Assembly: GCF_026210795.1 (NCBI RefSeq)
Contig: NC_089430.1
Coordinates: 6,074,811-6,138,810 of the forward strand
Source of the DNA: Rhizophagus irregularis
Lineage: Eukaryota > Glomeromycota > Glomeromycetes > Glomerales > Glomeraceae
Length of the DNA: 64,000 nt
Reading direction: 5' to 3'
Below, in pieces: positions 22,234 through 34,794 of this stretch. The translations under genes were made by a program, and so were the position numbers. Each line of letters opens with the position of its first letter. Position 1 is the stretch's first letter. Under the pieces are notes generated by a model. That model was not told the DNA's origin. It ran no database searches and saw only the letters and a list, made by a program, of their open reading frames with translations.

Positions 22234-23057
22234 TTAGACAATCATGATTAATGTTCCATCCCTCAATCTCAACGCAGTGCCTTTTGGCTGTTTTGCATAT
22301 TGAGACGAAATAAATATTTTGCCTGTATCACTTTTGCAATTTGATGACTGATAAGAAGTTGGTGGAATCATTTCTTGGTTACCAGAGGTAACAGAAATAC
22401 AAGCTGGCTCGAATTTTGGAGCACTTGGCATAATATTTTCTGCTATAGTTGCTTTAGCTGAAAGGTAAGTTTCATAGCTGACTGAACGAATATCATAATC
22501 ATATGATACCGATGCCAACTTATCCTTTTCTGAGTCTGAGGTAGATTGGGAAAAAAGCTCTAGACGGAGACGATTAATTTTAGCCTCTTCTTGTAATATG
22601 TATTGTTTATATTGCCAGATCTGAAATTCCCTTATATCAATAGATTTGAGAATTTCATTTCTTCTTGCATATTCATTCAAAATAGTATTTCCAGAAATAC
22701 ATCTCTTCAAGTGGTTATCTCCATAGCGATCCTCAAAAAGACTATTTGCAGGTGTGAAAACTAAGGAGTTACATACACTGCAATATATATAATTGGTTGG
22801 ACGATTATGAATCCTATCATCTACATATAGCTTTCCATACATTGTAATATATCCATTCTTAGAAAGGATTCTTGGATTCTCTTCTAGTATTTTTCTAAAT
22901 GGATTACGAATACGAGAGCACCACATTTCTGGTGTTTCATGATCATGTCTTTCTGCTAAAGAGATTATAGCAACAATAATTCTTATATATTCTTCAGAGC
23001 ATCCGACACTATTGTGTCATGAATTAACTTAGAATAGGCTTTACTATCTAAATCCAT
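22234..23057 (-). pseudogene. Unrecognised protein with BED-like zinc cluster, one frameshift
   Basis: The start is MDLDSKAYSKLIHDTIVSD at 23057. A one-base frameshift near 23000 leads into EEYIRIIVAIISLAERHDHE and the main open frame (22234-22926). It contains IYCSVCNSLVFTPANSLF and, 15 residues on, DNHLKRCI. That gives a CX2C...HX4C arrangement like a BED or C2HC finger. A helical segment with a heptad feel (YKQYILQEEAKINRLRLELF) and a disordered tail follow. It is transcribed in the same direction as the Gag-like gene. I do not recognise the family; DNA binding is only suggested by the cluster. Confidence 0.5.
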
Positions 23058-23906
23058 ATTAGCGTTTTAGTAGATTATAACAGAATATAACGATTTTATT
23101 GATTTATACTGTTTTTAGCGATTTTAGCCAATTTAGCAATAGTATACTCTAATAAATATCAGATTCATTTTTATTCGATTATAAGCATACTGAGGATTTA
23201 TATAGGGCCATATCTCGACTATGCTAATTTTATATTTACATGCATATGCACAACGCCTTGGCTAAATCGGTTTGTGGTACAACGTATATCATATCACAGT
23301 ATCACCCTAACTCCCTGCCAGTTCCTCGATAGTTCTAGGAGAGTTCCAGGAGCTGGCGAGTTTCTATAAATCACGAGATGATCAGTCAATCAGATTTCGA
23401 TTGATTTATACATTTATTTCTAGATATGAATCGAATTTTTAGTTATATGAAATCATTAAGTTCTTAAGGGTCATAAATTTAAAAATCAATAGTCTGATAT
23501 AGACAAAGCTTTATTATTTTTTTTTATTGATACAGAGCATTTATAAAAAGAAATCCACTGACCGATCGGACAGTGAATAGAAAAATAAAAATGACTTCAT
23601 GGAGACCCCGCATATGAAGTGTGGTCGGAGACATGACATGCAAAAATTAATGCTAATCTTATGTCGCACAGTCCGGCACTGTGCAATTGATCTGGCAATT
23701 TGTTTTGAAATCACGTGCACGGGACAATTCCAATACAGATATACACATACACGCACACTGGTTAAAAATAGGTGATCTGTTTAGCGAAACTTTATAATTT
23801 TATTAAGCAATTTTGAATAATATAAACTTAGTTACATGGTAATATGCTAAAAAAAATGCCAATTATTTCACCAACTAATGTTATTTATATATATAAATTA
23901 TTATCA
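23058..23906. other. Non-coding gap
   Basis: No supported ORF. A short imperfect inverted pair occurs at 23310-23350 (TGCCAGTTCC and GGAGCTGGCG). From 23560 to 23760 the DNA is less AT-rich but carries no recognisable feature. Confidence 0.4.
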
Positions 23907-26312
23907 TCATATTACAATTATTTTGTCTATGTTCTCTGGTAAAGGTTTTAGATCATAGAAAAAGTAATCATCAGGTAAGAGTAGCCAATCTCGTACCTTC
24001 ACAGAATTGTCAACTGGAGCGGAAGAGTACATTTTTCTCTGTAACTTCTCCTGATTCACAAACTCAGTTCGAATTCTCATGAAGAAATTAAATATCTTTG
24101 TATAATAATGAATTGCATCAAACGAAAACGGAATCAAGCAAGAAACCAGCTCAACGGCCAAGAACTTCTCTTTGTCTATGAGAGAAACTGAAAATAACAT
24201 AAGATGATCGCCAATAATTTGAATGCTATAAGTTTTTATCTCTTTAGCAATTTCGACACTGCAATCCAGGTTATTTCCAAGCGTTTGGCAAAGGCTACAT
24301 ACAGACATCATAAGCAACTTTTTGGCATCTCCGACTGTGTGTTCTCTTGTAACTTTAAAGGAAGGTCCTGAGACTTCAGTGTTCATTATTTCCAATCCGT
24401 CTGATAAACGTATGACAAGTAGATCCGTCTTTCATGGATTGATATCTTCTGCAAACATATTGTTTGCCTTTTTTATTGAAGCAACATTTTTTTCGATCCA
24501 ATCATATTTAATATCCAGGAATGCATTTCGGAATGCACGGAAGATAGGTGAAAGAAATTCCACAATATATGTTCTTTCAGATATTTCACGGTCTAAAACT
24601 CTCGGTATTCTATATCTGAAGTTAGCTACAAAATCTATGAGTGCATCCCTTATGAAGCAGTTGAACCTTGCTTCTTCTGTATATATGTCACCATTGATAA
24701 CTGTTTCCAAATTGATTTTTGATTCTATCTCTGTATATTTTGTTTCGAATATCGTATCCAACTTCTTAATCAAAGTTTCCTGTAAAATAAGTCGGCCTTT
24801 TGCTTGTAATAGATTTTTTATTTCTGTGTAGATTCCCTCTTCAATAGTTTCTTTTATGTAATTTATTGTCGTGTTAAATGCGCAAATGAGGTATGGTGAA
24901 TATCTATCATATATAGTTTTTGTTATGATAGGTTTTTGTGGTGTAAAAATTGTGGCTTGTTGAGTCGATTGGATAACTGAACGTGGTATATCTCGCAAAG
25001 TAGAAATAGTATCTAATGGTGTCCGTTGGGTTGATTGAATAATTGGACATGATGTGTTTTCTCGCGAAGTAGAAATATCTTCTGAAATTTCTGGTGTCAG
25101 GAATTCTGAAATTTCTGGTGGTGTCGAGGATTGTTGGGACGTGTCTGGAGTAATTTCATGCGAAGTAGTATCTTCCAGTGTCTCTGAAGTTTCTACAAGC
25201 GGAACAATGACATCTTTATCCATACCATCACTCGCTTTTCTACGTGATCGTTTTCTTAGTTCTTGTTTCTTTTGTTTATTAATAGGTTCCGAATCAAAGT
25301 CAGAAAATTTATGATCATGTGCGAAACAGTAAAAAAAATATCAAATTACTTACTCTCTTGGGTTTCTCAATGTAATCTGGATCTGAGGAATGATCTTCTT
25401 CCTCTGAATTTTCACGATAACGTATGGATTTTCTTTTTCTGATCGATCTCTTCCAGCAAGAAAAGTTATAAATCAGTTTTAATGTAATTAATCTTTAATC
25501 CTTAACTGGACTCACTTTTTTTGTAACTTCCACGGTCTCCTCAGCTATATTCTCCATTATATGTTGCGTCTTACTACTTATATCAACATGGCACCGTTTC
25601 TGTACAAGTATATCATTTAGTAAAAGCTCAAAGAGTTATTCAGCCAAAAGCATACTTACCGTTCGCAAAGTTCTCTCTGATTCTAGACGTTGTTCTTCGT
25701 TATTGTTACACATTGACTCAATTTCGTTCCAGAAGTTATTGACATCTTCATTATAGAACCGATGTTTCTGATAAAAAAAAGAAATAAGTTAATACAAAGT
25801 TTGTGATTGCCAAGATGCTCGTGTGAAAAAAAATGTTTAATTGTTTTATTTATTTCGCAGACCACAACGGACAAGAAGACCATAAGGTAGAAAGCAATAA
25901 GGTTTCCACCATAGTTGTGTGAGTTTAATCCCTTCTCAGGACTACTGGGAGACTCCCATACTGCTTGTGGCAGACCACAACGGACAAGAAGACCATAAGG
26001 TGGAAAGCAAGAAGGTTTCCACCGTAGTTGTGTGAATTTAACCCCTTCTCAGGACTACTGGGAATCTCCCACACTGCCTTTAGGATAAATTAAAATCACT
26101 TGCCTCAAAGCCTTGGATCAGCCGAGTAGCACCCTTCTTAATATCTTTTGAACGATTATCTTTTATCAACAAGTCAAAACTCTTTCTAAGTATATGTCAG
26201 CCTCTTTACAAAAAGAGAATGTAAAATTTTGTTGATTTTGACGGTGTTTATAAAAGCCCAGAAATCGGTATTGATTAGGCGATGTTTCATTGAAGTAGCT
26301 ATCCCACGACAT
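23907..26312 (-). pseudogene. Multi-exon protein of unknown family, with a stop and a frameshift
   Basis: The start is probably MSWDSYFNETSPNQYRF at 26312. A frameshift near 26195 leads into LRKSFDLLIKDNRSKDIKKG and a splice site near 26103. Further exons read RFYNEDVNNFWNEIESMC (25665-25770), MENIAEETVEVTKK (~25515-25560) and RKRKSIRYRENSEEEDHSSD (~25350-25440). The large last exon (from about 25310) has repeated EIS/STS phrases (PEISEFLTPEISEDISTS) and then a helical domain to 23907. A TGA after AEDINP at 24432 splits that exon; the frame reopens as LLVIRLSDGLEIMNTEVSG. Exon borders are GT-AG but were not all resolved. No catalytic motif is visible. Confidence 0.5.
25858..26085. repeat. 114-bp tandem duplication inside an intron
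   Basis: The block beginning CAGACCACAACGGACAAGAA occurs at 25858 and again at 25972, about 90% identical. Each copy contains 'ggtttccacc' and 'ccttctcaggactactggg'. It sits in the first intron of the unknown gene and is less AT-rich than normal introns here. Confidence 0.85.
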
Positions 26313-27236
26313 TATAGATGGAAATTTTTTTTCAGTATTAGTAAACGAAGATTATGAAAAAATTTTTTGGATATATGAGAAATTGATGTCGCACAGATTG
26401 ATCTGACTCATCAATTGATAAGAACTTTGATATCGTGACCGACGTGACCCGTACTTTTTACATATCAGGTGATAAGCGTGAAGATTCTTCACGGTACTTT
26501 ATCAATGAACGATGAAAAAAATAAGTGATCTCAATTTCTAATAAATTAAAACAAAACTAACTGGCAAAATTTCAGAACTTTACGAATGTAAGATTAAGCA
26601 CAAAATTTGATTTATAATAATGTAATCGCTCTTTCGTGTAATGTGAAACTGCCATCTGGTCCTTATATATCTTTTATTATTTCAATTGAATTATAATATT
26701 AATTACGATATAATAAAAACTTAATAAAAGGATCCTGCAAGTCAGTAGAATTTAATTATAATCTAGCATTACATAATTTCAACTAAACAAAATGTCTGGT
26801 TTTCTATATAATTGGATCAGACCGAAACGGACTAATTCCACTTGCTTTAAATTCAAAGACATCTTCCTATACATATGAAGGAATCAACCATTTATCTCTA
26901 TAATGCTAAAAAAATATCATAATGCTTGAGTGGTACAAAGCACATGCCATGATCATTATTTCAACCCTGCATATTTGCATTTTGAACTTGTCCATGATAT
27001 CGCTGTAATTACATATGTCATTTTATATTTTCTTATTAAATATATATTACTATAAATATAATGTTTAAATATAAAAAGATAAAATAAAAAACAAACAAAA
27101 AAAACAGGAAAAAAAAATCCAAATTGTAATAAACATGGGTAGTTCTCAGATTACTGGTAAATATGAAAAAAAAATCACTAATGTTCATTCTTTACATGTT
27201 AACATTGAGTAATAAATGTTTTTGTTTTTATTTTAG
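26313..27236. other. Intergenic, no gene supported
   Basis: AT-rich, with long A-runs near 27080-27120. An ATG with a short open run at 27135 (MGSSQIT) precedes a GTAAAT, but its phase does not fit the next exon. Confidence 0.4.
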
Positions 27237-27524
27237 AAAATTAAAAATTTGAGTAAAAGAATTGATCGAATGGATAAAAGAATTCTTGAAATAGAGAAAT
27301 CCAAATTCGAGGGAAAAGTTATCCAATTGGAGGAAGATAATGCCCAATTAGAAAAAGACAATATCCTTCTGAGGAATGAAAACATCGAATTAAAGAATGA
27401 AAATATTCAGCTGAAGGCATGGATTGACGAAATGGAGAACAACAATATTCCATTGGTAAACGAAGATACCAAATACGGAAACGTCTCAAAAAATGAACTC
27501 ACTAAAACGTCTCAATATCACTAA
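27237..27524 (+). CDS. Short coiled-coil protein exon
   Basis: An open exon follows a TTTTAG acceptor (27231-27236). It encodes a heptad protein: MDKRILEIEKSKFEGKVIQL, then LEEDNAQLEKDNILLRNENI and ELKNENIQLKAWIDEM. It ends at TAA. An ATG in the exon at 27270 could also start it. This matches the many ENAELK/ENAELE coiled-coil genes of Glomeromycotina, usually longer, so this is probably a partial or short member. No catalytic function. Confidence 0.55.
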   Translation, partial: KIKNLSKRIDRMDKRILEIEKSKFEGKVIQLEEDNAQLEKDNILLRNENIELKNENIQLKAWIDEMENNNIPLVNEDTKYGNVSKNELTKTSQYH

Positions 27525-28052
27525 CATCACTGAAAAAAAAATGTAAAAAATCATTTTGATATAATAAATATAAAATTAGTTAATAGTTTAAAGTACTAAA
27601 GAATTCGATGTATTTCAGAATTAATTTCAAATTTTGATGGTTTCGTGCTGTTTAATAATAAATAAATAAAACATAAATTAACCAATATAACTAGCATCTC
27701 TAAACATTTTTCCTGAACTACTTTTAGTAAACCATGAGATTTTCTCATTTTTGATAAAAGGTTCATTAAAGGATATTGGGAGTTTATAAAGAATTATTAT
27801 TTAAGTTTTATAACGTCTCTGATGATGCATGCTTACGTTATTGATGATTTCTTTTGTATTATTCGAATAATATTTCAAGAAAGCGTCACCGAATGTCTTG
27901 TGCGATTGTGCCGTATGTGATTGGAATGTATACGAAAATGGACTTTAGATGAGGACAGAGAAGCAAATAGATACATTTCATAACGTATTATAAATCTTCT
28001 AGTTTATGATATTTGCGATATAAAAAAAGAGAATATTTTCTTAATTGTTAAG
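27525..28052. other. Intergenic, no gene supported
   Basis: AT-rich. No coding run longer than expected by chance and no repeat. Confidence 0.4.
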
Positions 28053-28252
28053 CTATATTTTTATAATCTTCTTAATTAATCTACTCGCTTTCCATACAAC
28101 CATAGCAGTTTGAGCGAGCACTAAGGTACCAGCTGGAGTAGTTGGAAAAATTGAAGCAATCGGAGATTTTTGGTTCCATAAACTTGAACGATGATTAACA
28201 CATGATTTGATCCCATTTTCACAGTGACGCATGGATGGAATTATGGGTATGA
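28053..28252 (-). CDS. Possible 3' exon of an unknown small protein
   Basis: An acceptor (TATTCTAG) at 28253 opens a frame with MRHCENGIKSCVNHRSSLWN, FPTTPAGTLVLAQTAMVVWK and a stop at 28053. The composition is more protein-like than its surroundings and the acceptor is good. The upstream exon was not found and no family is recognised. Confidence 0.3.
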
Positions 28253-31200
28253 CTAGAATAAGAGAAAGAAAAGATATTATAGTATAGAAAAATTAAATAA
28301 GTGTATTTTTGTCGTATATATAATATGTAAATTATAAATTGATTAAAAAACATAGTATATCAGACATTAGGCCTGTTCAATTCTGATCGTTCTGGTTTAT
28401 TGATCGAAAATCCATTAACCAATCCTATCATGTGATCAAAATCAAAATTGAGTTGATCGGCTTATTGAACGGTCACCTTATTTTTCATATTTTTCTTTTT
28501 TAAAAATGGCAAATAAGCAATACCATAAAGGTATATTAAACTTTTTGAGGGCGCGTATTAAAACTTCACTTATCACTAGACACCAGACACGTTAAAAAAA
28601 GACAATATTATAGGCTGCTTCTGTCAACTACACTAGTACATGTTATCGATAATAGGAACATTTAGGTAGTAGGGCAAGGGAATACGATAACTCTATACAG
28701 AACTAATGACTAAAAGCAATAGATTCTTCGGATTTGAACGAAATAGCAAAATACGTTTCTTCCTCATTATACTTAAGAATTTACGAATCAATAATACAAG
28801 TCATGAAGGATTTCGTACTAGAATTTTTATTTTATTGAAAAAAAGTAACATCTTTCAATTTACGTTATTGAAAATTACATGGACTAACATTGTATTTTTT
28901 AGTGTATAAATTACTAGTTCCCTTTCATGGCAGGAAAGTTAACCCGTGAAATCAATCTTTGAAAAAAGTCGGTTACAAAGAGAGAGTCCAACTAGAAAGC
29001 ACCGCAGAATAGACCAGTAGGTATATATTAAATCACCTGAAAGGGATTCCGATGGAATTGTTGCAATAAGTTATCCGAATGAAATGTGAATAAAGAAATT
29101 ATTTACTTTTACTTACATGTTTGATTCTTTGGACCGCTCTTTGGATTAGGTTACAAACATCATCGTTACCACCTCAGAAAGTCCCAACTATAACATCTCA
29201 ATCTCTTTCTCTCCGTTACCATTATCACTACATCATCAATATGCCGATCCACAATTCGCAGACGAGTTGCTACTGCTGGACAAATGAAAATAGCTGCAGT
29301 ACATTACGAATTAATGTGTCTATCATTAATCAGAGTGTTATTGTGTTATCCCCTCGAAAAATAGAATCGGAATAAAAGTCTCGAAAAATTAAGATTAGCA
29401 TCTTGCAAAGGACACATACTATTATTTTCCTAAAAAAACACCCAAGTGTATATGGAAATCAACTGTTCCTAGGTGGTGATACCAATTAACTGGGATCTGT
29501 CGTTGCGTTTCCAGGGACGTGATCGAGAATATTATTTAAGGAGTAACTATTTCGTATGATGCAGAGATTGGCCTTGCATGACCATACATCAAAGTTTTCC
29601 AATAGTATGTGCTATATTTCTTTGGAACCTTCTTGTTGTCGCAATGATTTCATATCTCTTCGTGTTTGAACCTACACACGTTGATTTTTGATGAAGTAAT
29701 CCGAATTAGTAAACATGTAGATAATCAAATACATAAAAAAAAATAACAGATAGGTTCCAAGTATCAATTAGTACAACTTACATGGTATAATGAATAGCAT
29801 ATGGATAGTTACGTGTGGATAATTTTTGTAATACCGCATTTCTAAGACTTACTTTATACAATAATTATATTCTTTATTGGAAACAAAATAAACTATGGTG
29901 TTCGATTTCCTTTGTTAAGAATCTACACTACGTATTGCGTTTGCAAATTTCGAATCATACTATGATCAAAGATTTGTTTCTTGCATTTTTTAACTTAATG
30001 AATGAAGACTCGTTGAAATGCACATGATTCCTTATATTCTTGGTATGACAAATGGGAATCGTTACCATAAAAACTATTGTCATTACTCATTACAATGAGA
30101 CCGTAACCCTTGGGTCACAGTATCACATGTCTATATATCTCAAAATTTATTGCATTCTCTGTTATCTCTGTTGTTAACGTTGCATTAGAATCTGTTGAAA
30201 GAAAACCAAGAAAACCGTAAACTGAGTAATATACTGGCTTTCTCTGGAATTCTGTGTCACGCAGAAATAATTTTAAATAAAGCCAGCCAGTCACAGATTA
30301 TATTCTAATACATCATTAATATTTTTTTAATTGCGTACCTCGTAGCCAAAAGTTAACCGAATATCGCTTTGTAATGGGGAAATTGAGTCAAACATTGAGT
30401 TTTTGTATCATAAAAGAAACTATTTTTTTTACATGTGGCCTTAAGACTTGTAGAAAAAGAGCCACCACTTCATAGCGTTTTGGCCGCAATCAGTATCACA
30501 ATATATACTTATTTTTGGTATACTAGCCGAGTTTGGATTTGATACATTAAAGTGTCGTAATAGTATTTTCTATTTGTTATTATTGAATCCTAATTATACC
30601 ATGGTTCGAATTATTTTGAACACTATCGCTATTTTTATACAACATATGCCAGAATAAGAAGTAGACTAGTACTATAGAATATTTTAGGTTACGGGTGAAT
30701 CTTTTTTAGAAAATTAGTAGAACTATTGTCTGCATTAAAATAACGAAATTGTGAAAAAGCTAAATTGCCAGAAATTAAGTGTAGCTCATCATTACTTTGC
30801 AATTAAAAAATCACATATTTAGGAATAGAACTGGAAATCATTGTAGTCGGGAAGGATACGTAGACAAATTTATTCCTACTGCGTTGTTCTATTATGATCG
30901 TGATAGTTAATAGAATCTGGACAGCAATTTTTGTCTTGTGCAGTTTCCCTAATATAGTAAAAATTAGGTCACCAATAAACAACGATAGAGAACAACTTAT
31001 GTCGTGTGATATCGAGATGTTTGGAAAAAAACTATTCATTCTATATAATTTCGCAGGCAAACAGACTGTTCTTTCTGCCTGTGAAACTTTGAATGTAAAT
31101 AGAAAGTAGTATGATATATGTAGCCCGATGGAATGATGGATGAATTGTTTCGTATTTTTAAATGTATTTTGTATATTATACCAACTTCTCTGCTTGTAGA

Positions 31201-31566
31201 ACCTTAATGTGAATAGTATGATATTATGTTACGCAGTGACGTGGTTGATTGTTACGCAACAACTCGCACATTGTGCGCCATTTCTCTATATTTTTCAATG
31301 TATGGTCTGTAATGAGTTTATTATTAAGGTAAATTGTTATATTTTGCATCATTTTAATGTTGATTTTTCCTTCCGCTTGTAGAATGTTAATGTAAATAGT
31401 ATGTTAATATTGTGTTAACACGCAACAGAATTATAACTCGCACATGCCATCGTATGATTATAGATATCATTATTGAAGGTAAGTAATAAATACGAATAAA
31501 TCTTCCATTCGTTGAGAATACTATCTTTGAATATTCATATTCAAGTTCTAAGCTAATTCTTTTCAA
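28253..31566. other. Long intergenic stretch, no firm gene
   Basis: Several short ORFs exist (for example near 29121, 29815 and 30894) but none shows a motif or consistent splicing. An open run after an AG at 29148 (VTNIIVTTSESPNYNIS) could be an exon. From 31075 to 31450 a phrase like 'cttgtagaatgttaatgtaaatagtatg' recurs three times in diverged form. Confidence 0.4.
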
Positions 31567-32556
31567 ATGACAGACGCAGTTGATAACTATTTTCCAACCA
31601 GTGATGTTTTTGATTTCTTTATTTATAGTTTCCTTCCTTTCATGGCTGCATGGAACTATACTTTATTCAAGGGAAGAAAAGCAGTACGGTTCAGAACTTT
31701 TGTTAACTTGGTTGAAACTAACTTGGTTAAATACGCCATACCATTCGGTTGTTGTTGTGTTAACAAAGATATTTCGTTCCATCATCCAATGACTTATTAC
31801 TTTTTGGCATTAATGTCATTAGATGCTATAATGATAATATATTGGATACTTATAAGTAGTATAGAAAGGGATTTGTCGATTTTCAGTATTGATCGCATCG
31901 GAACATTGGAAAATAATTGTTGTCTTAAAATTTTTCACCTGTTTTACTTGTTTGTCCAAGTTATTTTTACTACTTATATACAAGTGCTTATTGTTCCTAT
32001 CTTGACACTTTATTATTTTCATCAAATATTTTCCGTGGTTGAATGTGCTTTATTCTACGGAATAACACTATTACTTATTTTGTTTTTGAGTTTATTTATT
32101 TGGAAAAAATTAAGTTGTTATTTTGCTGTGACTTTCTTCAACTTTTTATTTATTGCGTTACATATTGTGCTGTTTATTTCACCAAATGGCTATTTTACCA
32201 AAGCAGAGATTGGAGTATGCTTTCTTTATTTGAGTAATATGTTTAAACTCAATGAATTATATGGTAGCGTGAATGCATATGATCCATATCTACAGACCAT
32301 GTTTGATCATTATCAATCTGTACGATGGTTGGGTTTTTGGATATTTTATTCAATACGTAAAGGTCTCAAAGAAAGCCGGCTTGGTGATCTTGTTTATGCT
32401 GGAAGAGAAGTTAATTTTTATAATTTGAATAGTGGTGATCGCAAAGACTGGTGGTATATTTACGAACTATGGGATTATAAATTTGTTAAAGAGGTTCAAC
32501 GTGATAAGAACAGAAGAGAATTATATAACGCTATAATAGAATATGAAATGATTTAG
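31567..32556 (+). CDS. Multipass membrane protein of unknown family
   Basis: Intact 329-codon ORF starting MTDAVDNYFPTSDVFDF. About five hydrophobic helices are visible, near residues 18-36, 77-97 (FLALMSLDAIMIIYWILI), 122-147 (FYLFVQVIFTTYIQVLIV), 153-178 (LFYGITLLLILFLSLFI) and 182-205. A soluble, charged C-terminal ~100 residues follows (RKGLKESRLGDLVYAGREVN, KDWWYIYELWDYKF). A CCCV cluster lies at residues ~62-65. No signature of a transporter or receptor family was recognised. The absence of stops over 1 kb of AT-rich DNA and the long 3' UTR-like flank argue that it is real. Confidence 0.7.
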   Translation: MTDAVDNYFPTSDVFDFFIYSFLPFMAAWNYTLFKGRKAVRFRTFVNLVETNLVKYAIPFGCCCVNKDISFHHPMTYYFLALMSLDAIMIIYWILISSIERDLSIFSIDRIGTLENNCCLKIFHLFYLFVQVIFTTYIQVLIVPILTLYYFHQIFSVVECALFYGITLLLILFLSLFIWKKLSCYFAVTFFNFLFIALHIVLFISPNGYFTKAEIGVCFLYLSNMFKLNELYGSVNAYDPYLQTMFDHYQSVRWLGFWIFYSIRKGLKESRLGDLVYAGREVNFYNLNSGDRKDWWYIYELWDYKFVKEVQRDKNRRELYNAIIEYEMI

Positions 32557-33474
32557 TTTTTTAATTAAATTATTACCATAAGAAATTTACATATACTTTT
32601 TTTGTACTTTTAACTCGTATTTTTGAAGATAATTAATAAAATTAATCAATTTTTTGCTAAAGTGATTCTTTTTAGTAATGACTGTCTTATGTACAAGATG
32701 CTACCAAATAATAGAACCAGTAAACAAAGAAATTTACAAGATCCTAACCAGTATGATTTATAGATTATCGAGATGTTTAATTAAATTGTCACCATAAGAA
32801 TGTTACACTGCCTAATTCAAAGTTGATCCTCGTTAAAAAAAAATGTCTATGTAATTCTTTTTTTTTATTAAATAGTAACGCGTTTTATTAATTATTTAAA
32901 TTTGATACAAATGACATAATTAATCGTTAAAACACTTAGAGCTTATCGAAAAAAAAAATTTCTCAAAACTCTATAACTAAGTATTTTAAGAACAAAATTA
33001 CATCTTTTACATATATTACTTTCTATTTTGTTAGTATTTCTTTGATATAAAACATTATATGTAGGCTGTTCTTTTAATAGATTCTTTAAACGATAAGAAC
33101 GCTCTTTCGTATCTTTATCATTGCATTGCCTCTGTAAAAATTCAATTCTATTACTAACAAATTCTAGTGAGAAAAAAACCTTAATATCATTTCCTGAAAG
33201 TAAATTTAGACAAAACTCTTTCCTCTTACTAGAAATATGTTCAATCGCTCCTAAAAAAAATAAAAAGGAATGTAGTTTTGTTTGGTTTTTGTCAAATGAC
33301 GCGTGCCGAAAAAAAAAAGTTGTTCGTACAATCATACAAGTCATTCTTTATTTCTGGTTCGTGATAAACATACATGTATGAAATCGTTACCATACATAGC
33401 ATACATGTGACACCATACATACATCGGTTTCCATACAATACTTGTTTTTTGTTTAATCTGTATACATGACATGT
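32557..33474. other. Intergenic with a decayed minus-strand coding remnant
   Basis: From 33244 down to 32945 a minus-strand frame (EHISSKRKEFCLNLLSGND, FVSNRIEFLQRQ) may be a leftover 3' part of the coiled-coil gene to the right, but no splice model was proven. 'Catacat' words recur between 33365 and 33430. Confidence 0.35.
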
Positions 33475-33860
33475 TTTTTACATACCGAAGGTCACTAGGT
33501 GCTCGTTCTACTTCATTATTGAGTTGGTCTATTACAGAATCGGGTACATCAACAGTTGGTACCGTCACCACTGGCATCGCTTCTTTATCATTTTGTGTCT
33601 GACCAAATGACAACGCCATCCCATCCACAGCTGAACCCTGTTCTAATAATGCAAGTCTAGCCTCAAGCTCTCCAACTCTAGACTTGAGTTCGGCATTCTC
33701 AGAATCACGCCTCGCATTCTCTTCAATAATTTGCTTCAGCTTCGCATTCTCAGCCTCAACCTCAGCAAACTTTAGTAACTTCTCTCTAAGTTCGGGAATC
33801 TCAGCATTCTCCTTCTTAAGCTCTGCAATCTCAGCTAAGAGCTTGGAATTTAATTCTTAA
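33475..33860 (-). CDS. Coiled-coil (ENAELK) protein, partial
   Basis: The frame begins NSKLLAEIAELKKENAEIPE and continues with regular heptads (ENAKLKQIIEENARRDSEN, ELKSRVGELEARLALLEQG). A linker with VVTVPTVDVPDSVIDQLNNE follows and ends at a GTATGT donor near 33483. This is a large glomeromycete-specific repeat family, in which the coiled coil is normally followed by a conserved C-terminal domain that is missing or decayed here. The 5' exon was not identified. Confidence 0.55.
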
Positions 33861-34794
33861 TGGATTGCATGTTCGATAATAATTTTTTATATAAAACGGA
33901 ATAATTCAAAAGTTCGTTAGCATAGATAAAAAAACCGTGACAAATGTCACGATCGGAATTATTGATTTATTGATGTAAAAAAAAATACATTGTTTTACAA
34001 TGTGAAATAGAGTCGCCTGCCGGTGTTTCGCTCATCTAAGCTATCTAAGCTATCTATATACTAACATATCCCAATATTAACTCTAATCCGATTTTTTTTG
34101 TCTCAACGTCGATATTCTGGATAGAATAAAATGGTCGTCAGTTTATGTATAGAAGAGTCAGAAATAAATTAACAATATTGGGCTTAGTAAAACTCACCAA
34201 AGGTATGTTCCCCGCCTAATAAGGTCCTCGAAATTTCTGAATAAAAAGAGATTAGCTTTACAAGCTATGAATCACTCCCTTGCAAATGCACAGTCACAGC
34301 CTTTAATTGTGAAGTGTCTCGTCCGGACTTTAATAATTTTTTCGTCAACACTTCTTAACTGCGATAGGTTCATGCTCGGAGAAAATAGCACGACGGCTTG
34401 GGGTCGGAATAAGAAAAAAAAAGTTGTACAGAGAAAACGCCTTAATTACACCAGATTTAATTTAGTTGTCATTATGACATAATTTAAAATTAATTTTATT
34501 GGCTACTAATTGTTGTTGTACAACCGAAGAATTAATAAATACCTTGTGAATGCGATCTGAGTATCACTCTTTTTCGCTTGCCGACAAGTCAATTTTATAA
34601 ACTTTTTTTTGCTTATATCGTTTATATGTCATTATATCATATTTCGTGTCACCAATTAAGAGTTTATAAAGATCATTTTATAATTAATCACGATGTATTC
34701 AGAAGTATATATACCTTTTTTTTTTTCTCAAATTTCTCTAAACTTCTTTTAAAAAAAAATATCATTTATAATTTTACAGAAAAATACTTTCAAA
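33861..34794. other. Intergenic upstream of the Crinkler gene
   Basis: No supported gene. The last ~60 bp before ATG 34795 are T- and A-rich and likely the 5' UTR. Confidence 0.4.

Noticed and set aside
14033-23057. Calling the block a Maverick/Polinton
   Set aside because: No protein-primed DNA polymerase, no adenovirus-type protease, no recognisable capsid and no long TIRs found; kept only as a candidate composite element.
23310-23350. Terminal repeat of the composite block matching ~13085-13140 inverted
   Set aside because: Similarity around 'ccagttcc...ctccagg' is too weak and gapped to claim as TIRs.
28253-31566. Short ORFs near 28706, 29121, 29815 and 30894
   Set aside because: No motif, no consistent splice sites, and lengths expected by chance.
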